A stretch of 64,000 bases of DNA. It comes from Trissonchulus latispiculum (lineage: Eukaryota; Nematoda; Enoplea; Enoplida; Ironidae). Below the pieces are notes generated by a model. That model saw only the letters and a list, made by a program, of their open reading frames with translations. It made no database searches and was not told the DNA's origin. The translations under genes were made by a program, and so were the position numbers. Shown one piece after another: positions 17,700-29,055 of the stretch (positions are counted from its first letter, which is position 1; every line of letters starts with the position of its first letter). Location: assembly GCA_030248195.1 (NCBI GenBank), contig JASAND010013284.1, positions 1 through 64,000 of the forward strand, given 5' to 3'.

Positions 17700-18800
17700 A
17701 TAGTATGAGCTAAGATTGCATCTAGGACTTTGGTATTAGCTAGTCATGACTATGTAGCCTTCTTGTATAACGATCAGTAAACTTGCTATTCTGTTTTCCC
17801 TTGTATTGAGAACTCTCATTCCCAACAGGTTATGGACCCAGCCCACGTATCTTCTGCATAACGTTTTGCGCAAACGAAATATAATGGATGCCAGCCCATG
17901 TCTCTTGTGGAAGCGAAGCTTTACTCAGTGGAGAATAGACTTTGTGGTTGGTATATCTACCCGATTATGGAATATGGCCCACAAAAGACAGAGACATCTT
18001 TTGATTGACTAATTCGGGAGAATAGCTCGCCAAAGTAATGATCTATTTGTGTCTGTCTTCTTTGATTAGACAAAGAGTGACATAATTCCGATAATGTACA
18101 GTGTCGCGATGACATTCATGCGTTGCGTTGCCGACAGCAACAAATTTTCCTGAAAGTTCTATATACCCTGCTGTGCGCAGCTGACCACTGTTGGTGTTGT
18201 GGCATGAATTGAAAGAGATCCTGTGCGAGATTTTCTCGTTGATAAAGAGCTTCTGGAAATTGGTGGCATGAATGCACGGCATTGGGGTAAGAACATGCTT
18301 ATGTGCAGGTTCCCATGTCATTGGATTTCATTGGTTTGCGACGAAGGTACATTTTGTGGAGCGAGCTGATTCTCGAAATGTGTGAACGAAAGTATTTGGG
18401 AAAACGACCAAAGCAGGAAAAACGCTTGCAACAGGGGAGCTGGGGAGCTTAGTGCGGCACTATAACAAAATAAAGTACAGCCAACAAGTTAGAAAGAGTT
18501 GCATTCTTCAGTGGCAGCCGGCCGGCGTTCATAACCTGTTGGGAATGGGAGTTCGCAATAAAAACTTTAATAATCACTCAAAAATTAATATAAACCTAAC
18601 TTTCAAATACTAGTCGCTGTAGTGTCCTCATAACATTTGTAATGTCCCCTCAAGATTAGATCTGGTTTTAAGGCTATGCTTTCGTTGAATCTAACTAGAA
18701 TTTGAACTTAGTTACACACTATCTATGAGTAATGACAGAAATGTATGGTAGAACCAACTATATGACAACCAAAACATCACAAACAACATCACATATACAA
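17700..18800. other. Intergenic stretch, no gene seen
   Basis: No conserved coding signal on either strand. Short open frames at 17806 and 18043 resemble no family I know. Confidence 0.4.
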
Positions 18801-18804
18801 TAGC

Positions 18805-19139
18805 AAGAGTGCATAATACATAAGAATAAGAGTATGACAAGCGTCATGTTCTATGTATTATCAGTTCGCTACATCCGATGCGCGCTATCGGCTGACCCCC
18901 CCACCCCATAAATTGTCAAAGAAATTCGCCCGCTATGTTGCACGCAACAGACGCACTTTGAACCAACTGACAAGTTGTGTTTTCGAGCTTCAGCGTGCAA
19001 GCATAACGTTCGAATTTGCTTTGATAAGGGGGTCCAATTTATGGGGGGGCGATCAGCCGATAGCGTGCAGACGATGTAATGAGCTGATAATACATAGAGC
19101 ATGACGCTTGTCATACTCTTATGTATTATGTACTCTTGA
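18805..19139. mobile_element. Foldback element, family F1 (AAGAGTACATAATA ends)
   Basis: The left end reads AAGAGTGCATAATACATAAG and the right end is nearly its reverse complement (CTTATGTATTATGTACTCTT). The arms extend about 110 bases each, through the block CGATCAGCCGATAGCG and its complement, and enclose a G-rich centre. Related copies lie at 42076-42739, 48225-48446, 57210-57575 and 57584-57788. Confidence 0.8.
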
Positions 19140-19209
19140 CAATAGTAAATGTCGAGTCGACAAGTTCGGGATCTTCTGGAAAGCTTAAATTGGTCTTGAT
19201 CCGTCACAT

Positions 19210-20333
19210 CTAAAATCCGATCACTGAAACCAAATTTGGAAGGCACCATCGGAAATTTGTCAGTTTATTACCTATGTCTATGATAATCCATTTCGAGCGT
19301 AGCAGCAGCATAATCAGGTCCGGCTCAGCTCGAATTGCTTCAAATTCTGGCAAAGACTCCAGTTTGTCTAAATTTTTTGCGATTCTATTTAGACATTTGG
19401 AACGGAGCTCTCCCAAATCCAGCAGGTGAGACAACAACAAATATCCCCCATGTTTTCTTCGTTGACGGCTTCAATCAACTTGAGCTGCGAGAACTGAAGC
19501 AAAGCCGGGAGATCGTAACAATGAGCCATTTGGGCCAATTCTTTCCAGCAGGTCACCGACGGATCTTCCAACACTTTCATACTTCCATAGTAGAGATATT
19601 TCAGACACAGTTTGACCGGACCAGAGGAGCAATCCTTCAGATTCAGAATTCCAGAAGATTTTTCCAGCATATTCGATTCCAAATTCCGGCGTAAAACCGG
19701 AGTTTTGAGTAGAGGTAATCGATGCGCATAAAGGATGACATCATCCGAACACCGAATCCGGATGTCGGAGAACGGATTTCCCGGATTTTCCAGACCGGAC
19801 CAAAGATTACCGTAGAGATCTGTAGATCGAGTATCGTTGGCATCAATCCGGGATATATCGAGGGCTCCGGATTCGATTAGGTTGTTTACATCAACTCGTA
19901 GAACGCAGCTGGCATAAGAATACAAGAAAGCCAACGGATATGAAATGCTAAAATTGGCTGGAAAAGACACACCTTTTCTTTCCAGGAGCATAGAACTGCT
20001 ACCATGAGACAAATAATTTATGTCAATAAAATAGTCTCTCACTGCAGTCGGAAAAGTTGAGACGCAGATATCGCAGGTAGTAGAGTTAGTAGGCTGAGAA
20101 GTGAACAAGCGAAGTGCAATGTTATCCAAGTCCGACATGTCAACTTGGACGAAGACTGAAGGACCTAACTGGCCACTGCCCAAGGTGCCCCTCACCACAA
20201 CAAAGTCCATCCTATAATTTCCTGCGGCCATATTAATGGACATGCTTAAAGCACTAAAATATAAAACGTAAATGCTGTTTGTATCTCTACGGAGATCCGC
20301 TGGCCACTGCAGTCCTCTTTCTGTGCATAGCAC
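19210..20333 (-). pseudogene. BTB-BACK protein gene with a one-base frame break
   Basis: On the minus strand, an N-terminal part of about 170 residues is followed by a clear BTB/POZ domain: FSDIRIRCSDDVILYAHRLP, LKTPVLRRN, LKYLYYGSMKVL, LAQMAHCYDLPALLQFSQLK. Such domains mediate dimerisation and often recruit Cullin-3 ubiquitin ligases. A BACK-type helical segment follows (DLGELRSKCLNRIAKNLDKL, then SLPEFEAIR), but in another frame. The switch falls near 19434-19444, at a TTGTTGTTGT stretch, and one inserted base would join the two. The 5' end is not fixed: the frame opens before the first ATG and may begin at an acceptor near 20330. It could be a pseudogene, a sequence error or a polymorphism. 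The BTB call itself is firm. Confidence 0.78.
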
Positions 20334-20520
20334 AGTCAGAGAGGTTTTGATAAAACCTTCTCTGGCTATGTTGCAGCACAGATAGAGCCGAGCTGGTTGT
20401 CCTTCTTGGACGACCGGGCAGGAGCTCCAGAGATTAGTTCTCTCTGGGTAAGAGCGCTCACAGCGCCCATTGGCTCTCTCCTGTTCGGACTAAGGCTACG
20501 GCCTTAGTGACTGCAGGCAG
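20334..20520. repeat. Inverted-repeat-rich segment upstream of the BTB gene
   Basis: The stretch contains AGAGAGGTTTTGATAAAACC, GGGCAGGAGCTCC and GTAAGAGCGCTCACAGCGCC. All are short palindromes with a tRNA-A-box-like feel. I cannot assign it to a family. Confidence 0.3.
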
Positions 20521-20905
20521 GTGTTTTTCATTATTTCTTTAAAAATATAAAACGTAGTGATAAAATATAGATGGGGCAGTAATTAGATCATGCAGTTGTG
20601 CATGTGGATTTGTAGGTTTTTGCATAAAATTTCAAACTTATAGAAACTTGAGAGATGGGGTATCCCCTGATTCTATGGCGCCTCCTGGCTCGGTTACGGA
20701 TACGTGCGAGTACTTGCATTGCAAGTGCGAGTAGAAGCAAAAATGACCATAATTCTTGAAAAAATCGTAACTTTTTCAAAACTACTTAAAATTTACTGAA
20801 ATTTTCACAAAGTGTGTAAAACATGTTAAAGCAGTTATTTCTTAAATTTGGTTAAAAACTGACGAAGATTAACGAAGATATTCAATTTTTTTTAAAATCC
20901 CCTAG

Positions 20906-21316
20906 CATAGGTTAACGCGGGGGGGTCTGGGGTGGTCCAAGCCCCCCAACCCGGACAAGGTACAAGCCCTATCGCTGTCGGGGACAAGGGGTAACGAAAA
21001 AATGGCCAACGGGTAACGAAAAACAGACGGAAAAAATTAGTTTTTACAGTAAAATTTCAAAAAATTTCCGGCTTCGCCGGAAGTTTTAGCTAAAATGTTT
21101 AATTTTTCTGGAAAATCGCGCAAAATTTTGAAATTTTTTCCAAAAATTGAATATTTTTTGCAATTTTGACAAAAAATTGTAATTTTAATAAAATTAGCGT
21201 TAATTTTTCAAAAAATTTAAAAAATTTTTCTTGAGGTACAAGCCCCCCCCCCTGAAAATGTTTGTCCAAGGTACAAGCCCCCTCAAAATTTTTCGGGGAC
21301 AAGCCCCCCCCCCCAG
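20906..21316. repeat. Dispersed G-rich repeat R3, copy 1
   Basis: It begins AGGTTAACGCGGGGGGGTCT and ends GGGGACAAGCCCCC. A second copy at 42806-43166 shares the start, the block TTAGTTTTTACAGTAAAATTT, a CTTCGCCGGAA hairpin and the end. There is no coding frame. Confidence 0.85.
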
Positions 21317-21548
21317 GACCTGACACTATGTTAATGTATGTCGTCTAGTTATAATCTTCTAGACGACTTTACTCGCACTTGCAAGTTACAAGTGAGTGTT
21401 CCAGCGGATTTTATGAAACACTCACTTGCTGCTTGTGTTCAAGCGAACTCGCAGCTTGCAGCCTACTTGACTCGCAATTCAAGTGTAAGTGCGGATTCCG
21501 CACTTGACCCTTTATGCAACACTTGCAGCTTGCAAATACGCAACTTGC

Positions 21549-21580
<32 letters not shown>

Positions 21581-21659
21581 ATATATATACATATTATATA
21601 CATAACCAGGAGTAACTGTTTGCATCATTTAATGCTAAAAATTTTGCAAAATACACGAA

Positions 21660-21775
21660 AAATGGAACAACACTGGTACCGGCCGGCTTGTTTGACATGT
21701 CCGGCCGGTCGGCCAGTTTGCATTACCCGGCCGCCGGGTCCGGCCGGCCGAGTAAAAAAACCGGCCGGGCAACAA
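21660..21775. repeat. GGCCGG-rich low-complexity patch
   Basis: Many overlapping CCGGCCGG units. Similar patches occur at 22800-22935, 39130-39330 and 63395-63440. Each lies in AT-rich DNA, and the units are self-complementary. Confidence 0.7.
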
Positions 21776-21816
21776 CACTACTAAAAAGGGACTCAGAATC
21801 AGAAATAAGAGGTGGT

Positions 21817-22476
21817 GTCCCGTTTGCGCGCACAAATTAAAGTTTTCATTTGAGTCAGTCCCATTTGCGCGCAAGTCTCGTTTGCGCGCACTATGTGTCA
21901 ATTAGTATTGTTTGAATCTGTTGTAAGGAGTCCCGTTTGGGCGCAAGTCCCAACTGCGCGCAAAAATACCTCCATTTGTTATTAAAGTAAGAACGCACGA
22001 TATTATAGAGATTAAAGATTTTAATTTAATGATATAAAAAGAACAACTTTGTATTATTCATGGAGTGTATATTCTACCTTGAATATTTTATCTGAACTCA
22101 CTAACCTCTGTTTTTGCTTTGCTTTGTTTTGCACAAAATTATTTTAAGTTAAAAATGCAATTTCATTGAAAACTTTTCCAATCAACATATGAATGAACAT
22201 CAATGAATTTTTTATTTGAATTTTGTCACTGTCACGTATTCCAATTGTTAATGCTTTTCTGTGAACAACATTAATTTATTTTCATAGCTACAAAATTCCT
22301 TTCAACAGTTATGCCAATTGAACATTCTATGTACTGCGCGCAAATGGGACTACCGTAGGTCAACGCAAGAATAGAGGTCAAATTGTTTTGCGCGCAAACG
22401 GGACACTCTGAATAATTAGTAAGGTGCGCGCAATTGGGAATCACTGCGCGCAAATGGGACTTGCGCGCAAACGGGA
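21817..22476. mobile_element. Inverted-repeat element with TGCGCGCAAACGGGA ends (family F2)
   Basis: The left end reads TCCCGTTTGCGCGCA and the right end TGCGCGCAAACGGGA. Further copies of GCGCGCAAATGGGAC-type units sit inside both ends (left at about 21862, 21878 and 21935; right at about 22335, 22390, 22425 and 22446). The centre is AT-rich and non-coding. This is a MITE-like design with GC-rich sub-terminal units. Confidence 0.75.
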
Positions 22477-22519
22477 GTGAATCAAATAAGAGCCACCTGC
22501 AAAGTGGAATTCAGTGGAA

Positions 22520-23390
22520 TTATTTAGAGAGATTATCAGGTGCGTTACATAAAGTTTTTATTTATATCGTCGCAGAAGTCAGACAAAGGCCGGTCTGTCC
22601 TCAAATATTTAGTTGCTTTTAGAAATAAGCCGGTTGGCTAAAGGGCGGTCACTTCTTTAGTATTCAGCTGCTAAAAAGTGACCCACTTTCAGTCTCTTAA
22701 CTATTATAATTCTGTTACCAGCAGCCATAGAAGATGGCTATTTATGTGGTCTTCTTTTGTTGGTTTGACTGGTAATAAGTGTTTTATAAAGGGCAACGGT
22801 CGCACAGCCTGTGGCCGGCAGCCGGCCAAGCGGCGGCTTTTGGGCTCCCGGCTCAGTATTTGGCGGTTTAGTCGGCCGGGCCAGCCTAGCGCAGACTTTT
22901 TGGTCAACACTGAAATTTGAGTGGCCGGCCGGTATCGTGTTAAATATGTACTATTTTGCCTACTATGCTAGAGATAATGTCACCTAAGGGAATTTTTCAC
23001 AGAAAAAAGCTCGTTATCTATCCAATCTCGTTATTTTCAGTTGCAATAGCTAGCTGTTGCAAAGACGATAGGTTTGATTTAAAATAATGTGGTAATTAAG
23101 CTAATTATAGCTGCGAATTAACACTTAAAATTAACATAAAAAATTTTGAAATTTCATGCAAAACCTATCATGTTGCATATCATTCGAAAGCTCCTGGCGA
23201 GGCGGACTCAATGGTAAAGGAATAAGCCGATCAATTTGATTAGCAATAAGTAATAGCTCTATGTTGCCGAAAATTACTTTTCTCCACTAAACTTTCGGCC
23301 AGCTTAACTAATAGAAATATATAACTCTATGACTCTATAACTCTATTTTTATAGATCTTTCGAGTCATCACTTTGTCTCACGATGTGCAA
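22520..23390. other. Intergenic stretch, no gene seen
   Basis: Apart from the GC-rich patch at 22800-22935, nothing with coding or repeat structure was recognised. Confidence 0.4.
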
Positions 23391-23397
23391 CATTTGT

Positions 23398-23616
23398 CCG
23401 GTTCACGCTGGAAAAGGTCCGTGCTACAAAATATGCTTATACACATTATAGAATTCCTTACATATTCACAGAACTATGCAGCACTTGAAGATTTGAATAC
23501 ACACGGTTTGATATAAAAATGACGTAATAATAAGACATTCCTCCCTAAGCCTTCCTGACAAATTGCTGAAACCTTAACCTTAAGCCCTAAACCTTAAACC
23601 TATTGCAGTGTGAACT
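23398..23616. mobile_element. Diverged copy of the T2 inverted-repeat element
   Basis: It begins CCGGTTCACGCTGG and ends CCTTAAACCTATTGCAGTGT, then GAAC. The middle matches 16140-16260 (TAGAATTCCTTAC, GAAGATTTGAATRCACAC and the ...GTTTGATATAA block). The left heptamer array has been lost; only about four units remain on the right. Confidence 0.75.
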
Positions 23617-24529
23617 AATCACTATGCTTGCAACAATGTTCTTGTTAAACTTGGACGCTTGGCTTTACTCTACCATATCCGACAGATGCAAAATTCCGGT
23701 GGATTTTTTTCAGAAAATCTGATTCAAAATTCCGACGCAGAACCGACTTTTCAGAAGGGGGATCTGCATATAATGCTATAAAAGTAAGCTAAACACTGCT
23801 CAAAAATTAAGTTTTAGTACCAAAAACAGACGATTTTAGTGTAAAAAACCATAATAATTAGCACTTTCTGTGCACCATAGGGTGGGGGAAGCACAAAAAC
23901 ACTGGGGGCGGACAAGTAGGGAGAAGGATTCGAGTGGTAGGGGGGCGCTCCCTCCCCATTAAAAATCCCCCGGGCGATATTTTAGATGACGCTTTTGCAC
24001 TGCCATTACCGTGCATGTAAGTCCTCCACATTCAAATTAAATGAGCACATATCGGCATTCATCGGTTGCTTTAAACTGTCAAGCCGTCTGCATCAGCACA
24101 CGTCGAAAATGATGTTCGCCTTTAGTTTCTTGCCCTTTAGTGAGCGTTACTTTTAGGCGCCAAAAAGCGGTGATACCTTAGATCTCTATTCTTTCTACCA
24201 CTGGGTGGTAAAACTGTATTAGATTAGATAACTAAACTAATACTAATGTACCTGCAAAAAAATAAGCGAGTCACTTAACTGAGACTAATTTTCAAAAACC
24301 GACACAGACAAAAGACAAAATTTTATTTCAAATTCAAATTATGTATGCTATTACTAAACAAAATGTGTCAACAATAACAGTATATCTGACTCAAGACAAG
24401 AACAAAGAAAAATGAACTCTATAACAACAGAAAAACGGTAGAAACATAAAGTAACGTCAAGACCAAACCAGATGGTGATTTTCTAAAAAACTATGAGTAG
24501 TATAGGGTCATAAAATGGTGTTTTATTTG

Positions 24530-24965
24530 GGGGGGGGGGGTTGGGGGTTTGGCGGTTGTAGAGGAATGTTGAGGCGAGGTTGTGAGGAGGTGACCGGAAC
24601 CACGGTCGACCCATTGTCAAATTTCAAAGTTGACCCTTTCGTCCGGAAAACCTTTTATGGGGGGTTTTAGGGGTCGGGGAGTTTACAAATGATCTTAGTT
24701 TTGCTCTATTTTGTAACCTCCGTGCTGGACATGACCGTAACCTCGACCGACCCAAGGTCAAATTTCAAAATTGACCCTTTTTGCTCTAAAAACGTTAATA
24801 AGGGGGTTTTCGGGGTCGGGGATTCCAAAAATGACCATAGTTTTACTCTATTTCTTAATCTCAGTGCTGACCCTTGGCCGGAACCATGGGTGACCGTAGG
24901 TCAAATTTCAAACTTGTCATTTTTCGCTCGAAAAGCTTTACCCAGGGGGTTTTCGAGGTCGTAGA
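24530..24965. repeat. Minisatellite with a unit of about 150 bp
   Basis: Roughly three tandem units run in order: GTCAAATTTCAAA-TTGACC, then a purine-poor stretch, then GGGGGTTTT-GGGGTCGGGGA, then GATC/CATAGTTTTRCTCTATTT. Starts are near 24615, 24755 and 24895. Units differ by substitutions, so the array is old. Confidence 0.7.
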
Positions 24966-25231
24966 ATTCATAACTGACTTCAGGATTTAGCTAGGATGGA
25001 AGCTGACTCATAACTGGGATCATGGCTGACCCTAGATCACTTAGGAAAAGGTTTAGATTTTTGGGGTACTAGTCAGATTTAAACAGGGCGCGACCACTAG
25101 TGATCGAGCATTTTGTCCCTCCACTTTACTTTACGGTGGCACATTACTGTAAAGCGACAAACCAGTACGGCCCATACCGGCGGATGTGTTTTATTGAAGA
25201 AACTGTACAACAACACTGTACAAAGAAGTAT

Positions 25232-25234
25232 GAT

Positions 25235-25267
<33 letters not shown>

Positions 25268-25268
25268 C
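25232..25268. repeat. (ACA)n microsatellite
   Basis: About twelve ACA units. Poly-Gln, poly-Thr and poly-Cys frames across it are products of the repeat, not genes. Confidence 0.95.
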
Positions 25269-25599
25269 TGCTCAAGAAAACGCTGCACAAAAATACTGTA
25301 TAACAACAATAAGGTACAAGACAACTGTACAAAATACTGCACAACAATAATACTACAAATTCAAATTATTTGTTAGACTTCAGAAAGTCACGAACTAGCT
25401 GAGAAACCTTGTGTTTCGAGCACTGCCGTCTATGCCTCATTTGCATGCCGCTATGCACGGTACAATTTTCATTTCTTACATTTAATTTCTTACAACACGG
25501 CAGTCCTTCAACATCGTGCGTGGGGCAGGTAAATTCATGACCTCAACGGAGTCATAAATGCCAATATTTAGGTCATTCCATAAAAGAGCCTGATCCCAG

Positions 25600-25735
25600 A
25601 GTTGGACGCGGGCCGAAATTTGCGACCCACGCCCGCCCCGCAGCCCGCACTCAAATTTTCGGCCCGCACAGGACCGGCCCGCGGCTCGCATACAAAATTT
25701 TTGGCCCGCAAAAGCACGCATTTTGAGCCGCAGCC
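25600..25735. repeat. GCCCGC-rich patch
   Basis: Repeated GCCCGCA / GGCCCGC units in about 130 bp, within AT-rich DNA. Open frames across both strands arise from the base composition. Confidence 0.6.
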
Positions 25736-26107
25736 CTTAAAAATTTTAAGATCTTCTGAAGTTGTGTATTCAAAGTTGGTTGAAATAAGTTAAATATCAT
25801 CATTAAAACATATATAAATATTTTTCAGTCGAAAGATTCTCTGTACTTTTACCAGAAGTGCCTAATCTTCAAAACTTTGGTAGTTTGATTTATTGAATCA
25901 ACATTTCATTCAGTTATTTCTCTGAAGTTAATTGTAAAAATTGCACCATTTTTGTAGTTTTGTAACGTTGTTGTAGTGCCGATATGCAAATGAGTCTGCT
26001 ATGCTCTTACATGTGGAAGCTCATTTGCATATTCGTACAGTTTAAGCTCTATATAAACAGTGCAATTCTGATTGTTTCTCAGTCTTTCAGTCTTTCTTTT
26101 TCAGTTT

Positions 26108-26601
26108 TTCAGGAGATGGGGAAATGAAGAGCAGGACTCTTTCAATGGTATCCGCAACTGCCTGAAAGAAGTTGGCATGCTCCAGCACTATGATCCGGAT
26201 CTTCCGCTACGTCTGGATTGTGATGCTTCTACAGTGGGTCTTGGCGTGGTTCTTTCTCAGGTAATTGGCGATCAAGAAAAGCCGATTGCATTTGCCTCCA
26301 GGACTCTCAGTCGGGCTGAACAGAATTACTCACAGATTGAAAAAGAAGCTCTAAGCATCATCTTTGGTGTAAAGAAATTTCGCCAATTTCCACTTGGACG
26401 GATGTTCACCATGGTTACCGATCATAAACCATTGTTGGCCTTGGTCGGTCCGAAGAAATGTATTCCGACGGTTGCTGCCGCCAGGATTTAGCGGTGGGCC
26501 ATTCAGCTGATGGCCTACGACTATGACCTTCAGTTTCGGAGGACGGATCAACATGGCAATGCTGACGCTTTCTCCAGATTGCCACTTCAGAGCGAAGAAT
26601 A
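26108..26601 (+). pseudogene. Ty3/gypsy-type RNase H fragment with an internal stop
   Basis: The frame contains DCDASTVGLGVVLSQV, PIAFASRTLSRAEQNYSQIE, KEALSIIFGVKKFR and TDHKPLLAL. After an in-frame TAG at 26489 it continues with [31 protein letters not shown], ending at TAA 26599. This is the RNase H domain that follows reverse transcriptase in Ty3/gypsy LTR retrotransposons. No reverse transcriptase, integrase or LTR is seen on either side, so it is an isolated relic. The one stop and otherwise intact frame suggest modest age. Confidence 0.9.
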
Positions 26602-27198
26602 AGCGGTAGAAGACGAAGAGAATCAAGGTTTGGTGGCTCGTGTTGAGGAGCAATGCCATGCTACCTACCTAAATGCTGAAGCCGTTGCCAAAGAAACTAG
26701 CAAAGATGGGGTTCATCGACAACTCCTTGGATAAGTTTTAACTGCTAACAGCTGTGTCAACGTATATATGAGATCAGCTTCTTGATGACCTTTAACCAGT
26801 TGAATCTCTAACGAATTCTTCAAGTAATTTCAGAAACTGTAGGCAATGCTGCCTTCATTTGGGGACTTGCTCGCTACTGCTGTATTAAGTAAAAGCAATA
26901 GCACTAACGAGAAATACTGGAACTGCAAATATTGTGTTACATAATGTGGGAAGGCCACAAGTATCAACGACAAAAAGCTTTTCTGGACAAACCTAATAGT
27001 AAACACAATGTAGAAAATTCTGATGCTCAGCATGCATATAGCTTAAATGCTACTGAGTTCAACATTTACATTTTTCAGACACTTTTGCTTGTTAGTTTTG
27101 ACTCTGCTCTACTCTAAGCAACTCTTTCACGAAAACGCCATAAGTTCAAGCAGTATAACGTATATAAAATACATTTCTTTGCACTTTCTGTTTCCGAA

Positions 27199-28824
27199 TT
27201 AATATTTATTTGTTCCAGTCTTTGTAACAGCAGTCCTCCTACCTCGTTGCTTTGGCTTCCTGCTAAATAAAAACTTCAAAGCGCTGGCAGCACCACAATT
27301 TACAGCTGCTGCGAAATCTGATAAGTCCATAAATAATCGCCAAGACAGTGCAAACACTAACTGAATGACTGCGTTTAATCCCGAAACATAGAGAATATTT
27401 AAGTCAGATTTCTTGAGAACATTTCCTTTCCAACTCTGGTTTCCAATTTTCCAATTCTGATATTTCACCAAAGCAAAACAGGCCAAATAGATTTCAAGCT
27501 CAGCGATATGGGGATAAAATCTTTAAAATAATATACGAACATCATATGGTCATAATTCATTTCCTTAAGACCATCTACCAGATCGAAATAGAGAATCGGG
27601 ACACAGTAATGCTTATAATGGCCCAGCAGTAACTGAACCTCCAGTAAAGGTAATAGCCAACCAGCCAGAGCTGCCATGACATAATATAGAGGACTATTCA
27701 TAACTGTTTTAAGTAAATGTCTTTTCGGGTTTTGAAATAGAAAGGCAAGCCGGCTGACGGCAACGATAACGTGATGATAGAGTTGACACGTGGGAACCCA
27801 CATGTCCAGAAATCCAGTCACGCCCAGCTTTGAGTCAATTGGGAATAGTACAAATCCAATGATATTAACAAATCGACAGTGAGTCAGGGTAAGCAGAAGT
27901 AGGGAGTCTGCCGCTACGCTACTTGCAAACAGAATCTGAAACGGCTGCTCCTTGTAAAGACGTTTCCAAATAATGTGAACGACAGTTACCAAACAACACA
28001 TTAGAGATCCCAACAGTACTACAATGTCTAACCACTGTACAATCAAACTTTCTCCAGCTAGAGGCTCAAATAGGGTACTGTTTAGCTCTGTATTGTTTAC
28101 AGCATACATTAGTGGAGTTCTGCACAAAAGTAACGTCTACTGAGTGTATGGCTCGTATTGAAATGACGTAATTCGAATACCAGAAATAGCTGGACTGTCT
28201 CAATCAGTTGTTGCAAAAGGGTAGACTAATTTATAATGCGAAAATGCAGTTGCCCTTGGAGATATTTAAATGAATTGTCTCAAGTAATCGCAACTACTCT
28301 ATTATTTTCTGTTCATTTCTTGGGAGTGAACGATATCAAAACTAGGATTATCTGGGAATAATTAGATTCGTTTATCACATATAGATACAGTGCAGTTAAA
28401 TTAGCCTATGCAAGCAGGCACCAACTGGGCAACACTCCTCCATGTCCATAAATCTATTGCAACTGCTATCCAAATGCAACGATCTTGCCAGGCTGCCCTT
28501 CCATCTCCTTGAACAGAGATTTCCCCTTCTTAATTATCATGTCTACCTGACTTTGTCGAAGAAAATCGCAAATACTACCCATGACCTCCCATTCGCAGGC
28601 ACAGTTGTAGTATCGGTCCACTCGAGTCCGTTTTCCGATCGGGCCAAATATAAATAAGCTTGTTGACGAGGGGTCAGCTGATGAAATGGCACAGGGGCTC
28701 GAATGTGAAATATCCGTTGAGCAAAATTTCCACAGGGGAAACGTACGGCCACTGTAATTTCCATGGGCACTTCACCCATATGATGAATACCGTCGTACGT
28801 CATTAGTAGCAAAACCAATAGCAT
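27199..28824 (-). pseudogene. Seven-transmembrane receptor gene, two exons, one-base frame break
   Basis: Exon 1 (28824-28547) begins with ATG and a hydrophobic signal-like start (MLLVLLLMTY), then about 80 extracellular residues. Donor GTAGAC and acceptor TTTTGTGCAG (exon 2 from 28119) join in phase, the split Arg codon being AG|A. Exon 2 has hydrophobic segments WLDIVVLLGSLMCCLVTVV (TM1), ILFASSVAADSLLLL (TM2), LYHHVIVAVSRLAFLFQNP (TM3 end) and YYVMAALAGWLLPLLEV (TM4). TM5 starts at DHMMFVYYFKDFIP, then the frame shifts by one base at a CCCC run near 27510-27520. It continues IAELEIYLACFALVKY, LNILYVSGLNAVIQLVFAL (TM6) and a TM7-like stretch, with the stop at 27199. The DRY motif is SRL, and CWxP and NPxxY are absent, so it is a divergent class-A-like receptor. 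Ligand unknown. Confidence 0.7.
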
Positions 28825-29055
28825 TCATCGTCGCTTGTTTGTAACAGGCCACTAGTTAAAATGACAGTTCGCTCTAAACGGTTTACACTGCCTCAGTGCA
28901 TAACGACATGACAAAACACCATGATTGCAACTTATGTGTAATCCCTTTAAACTAAATAGCGTAATCATTTTGAGCTAGACAAAACCGGCTTTTAAGTGGT
29001 AGTATTATTTGCAATTGCACTACAGTTGTTAAGTCAGGTGACTGGAGTGAAGCAA

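Noticed and set aside
25097..25376. Poly-Cys, poly-Val, poly-Thr and poly-Gln frames
   Set aside because: All come from the ACA microsatellite read in different frames and strands.
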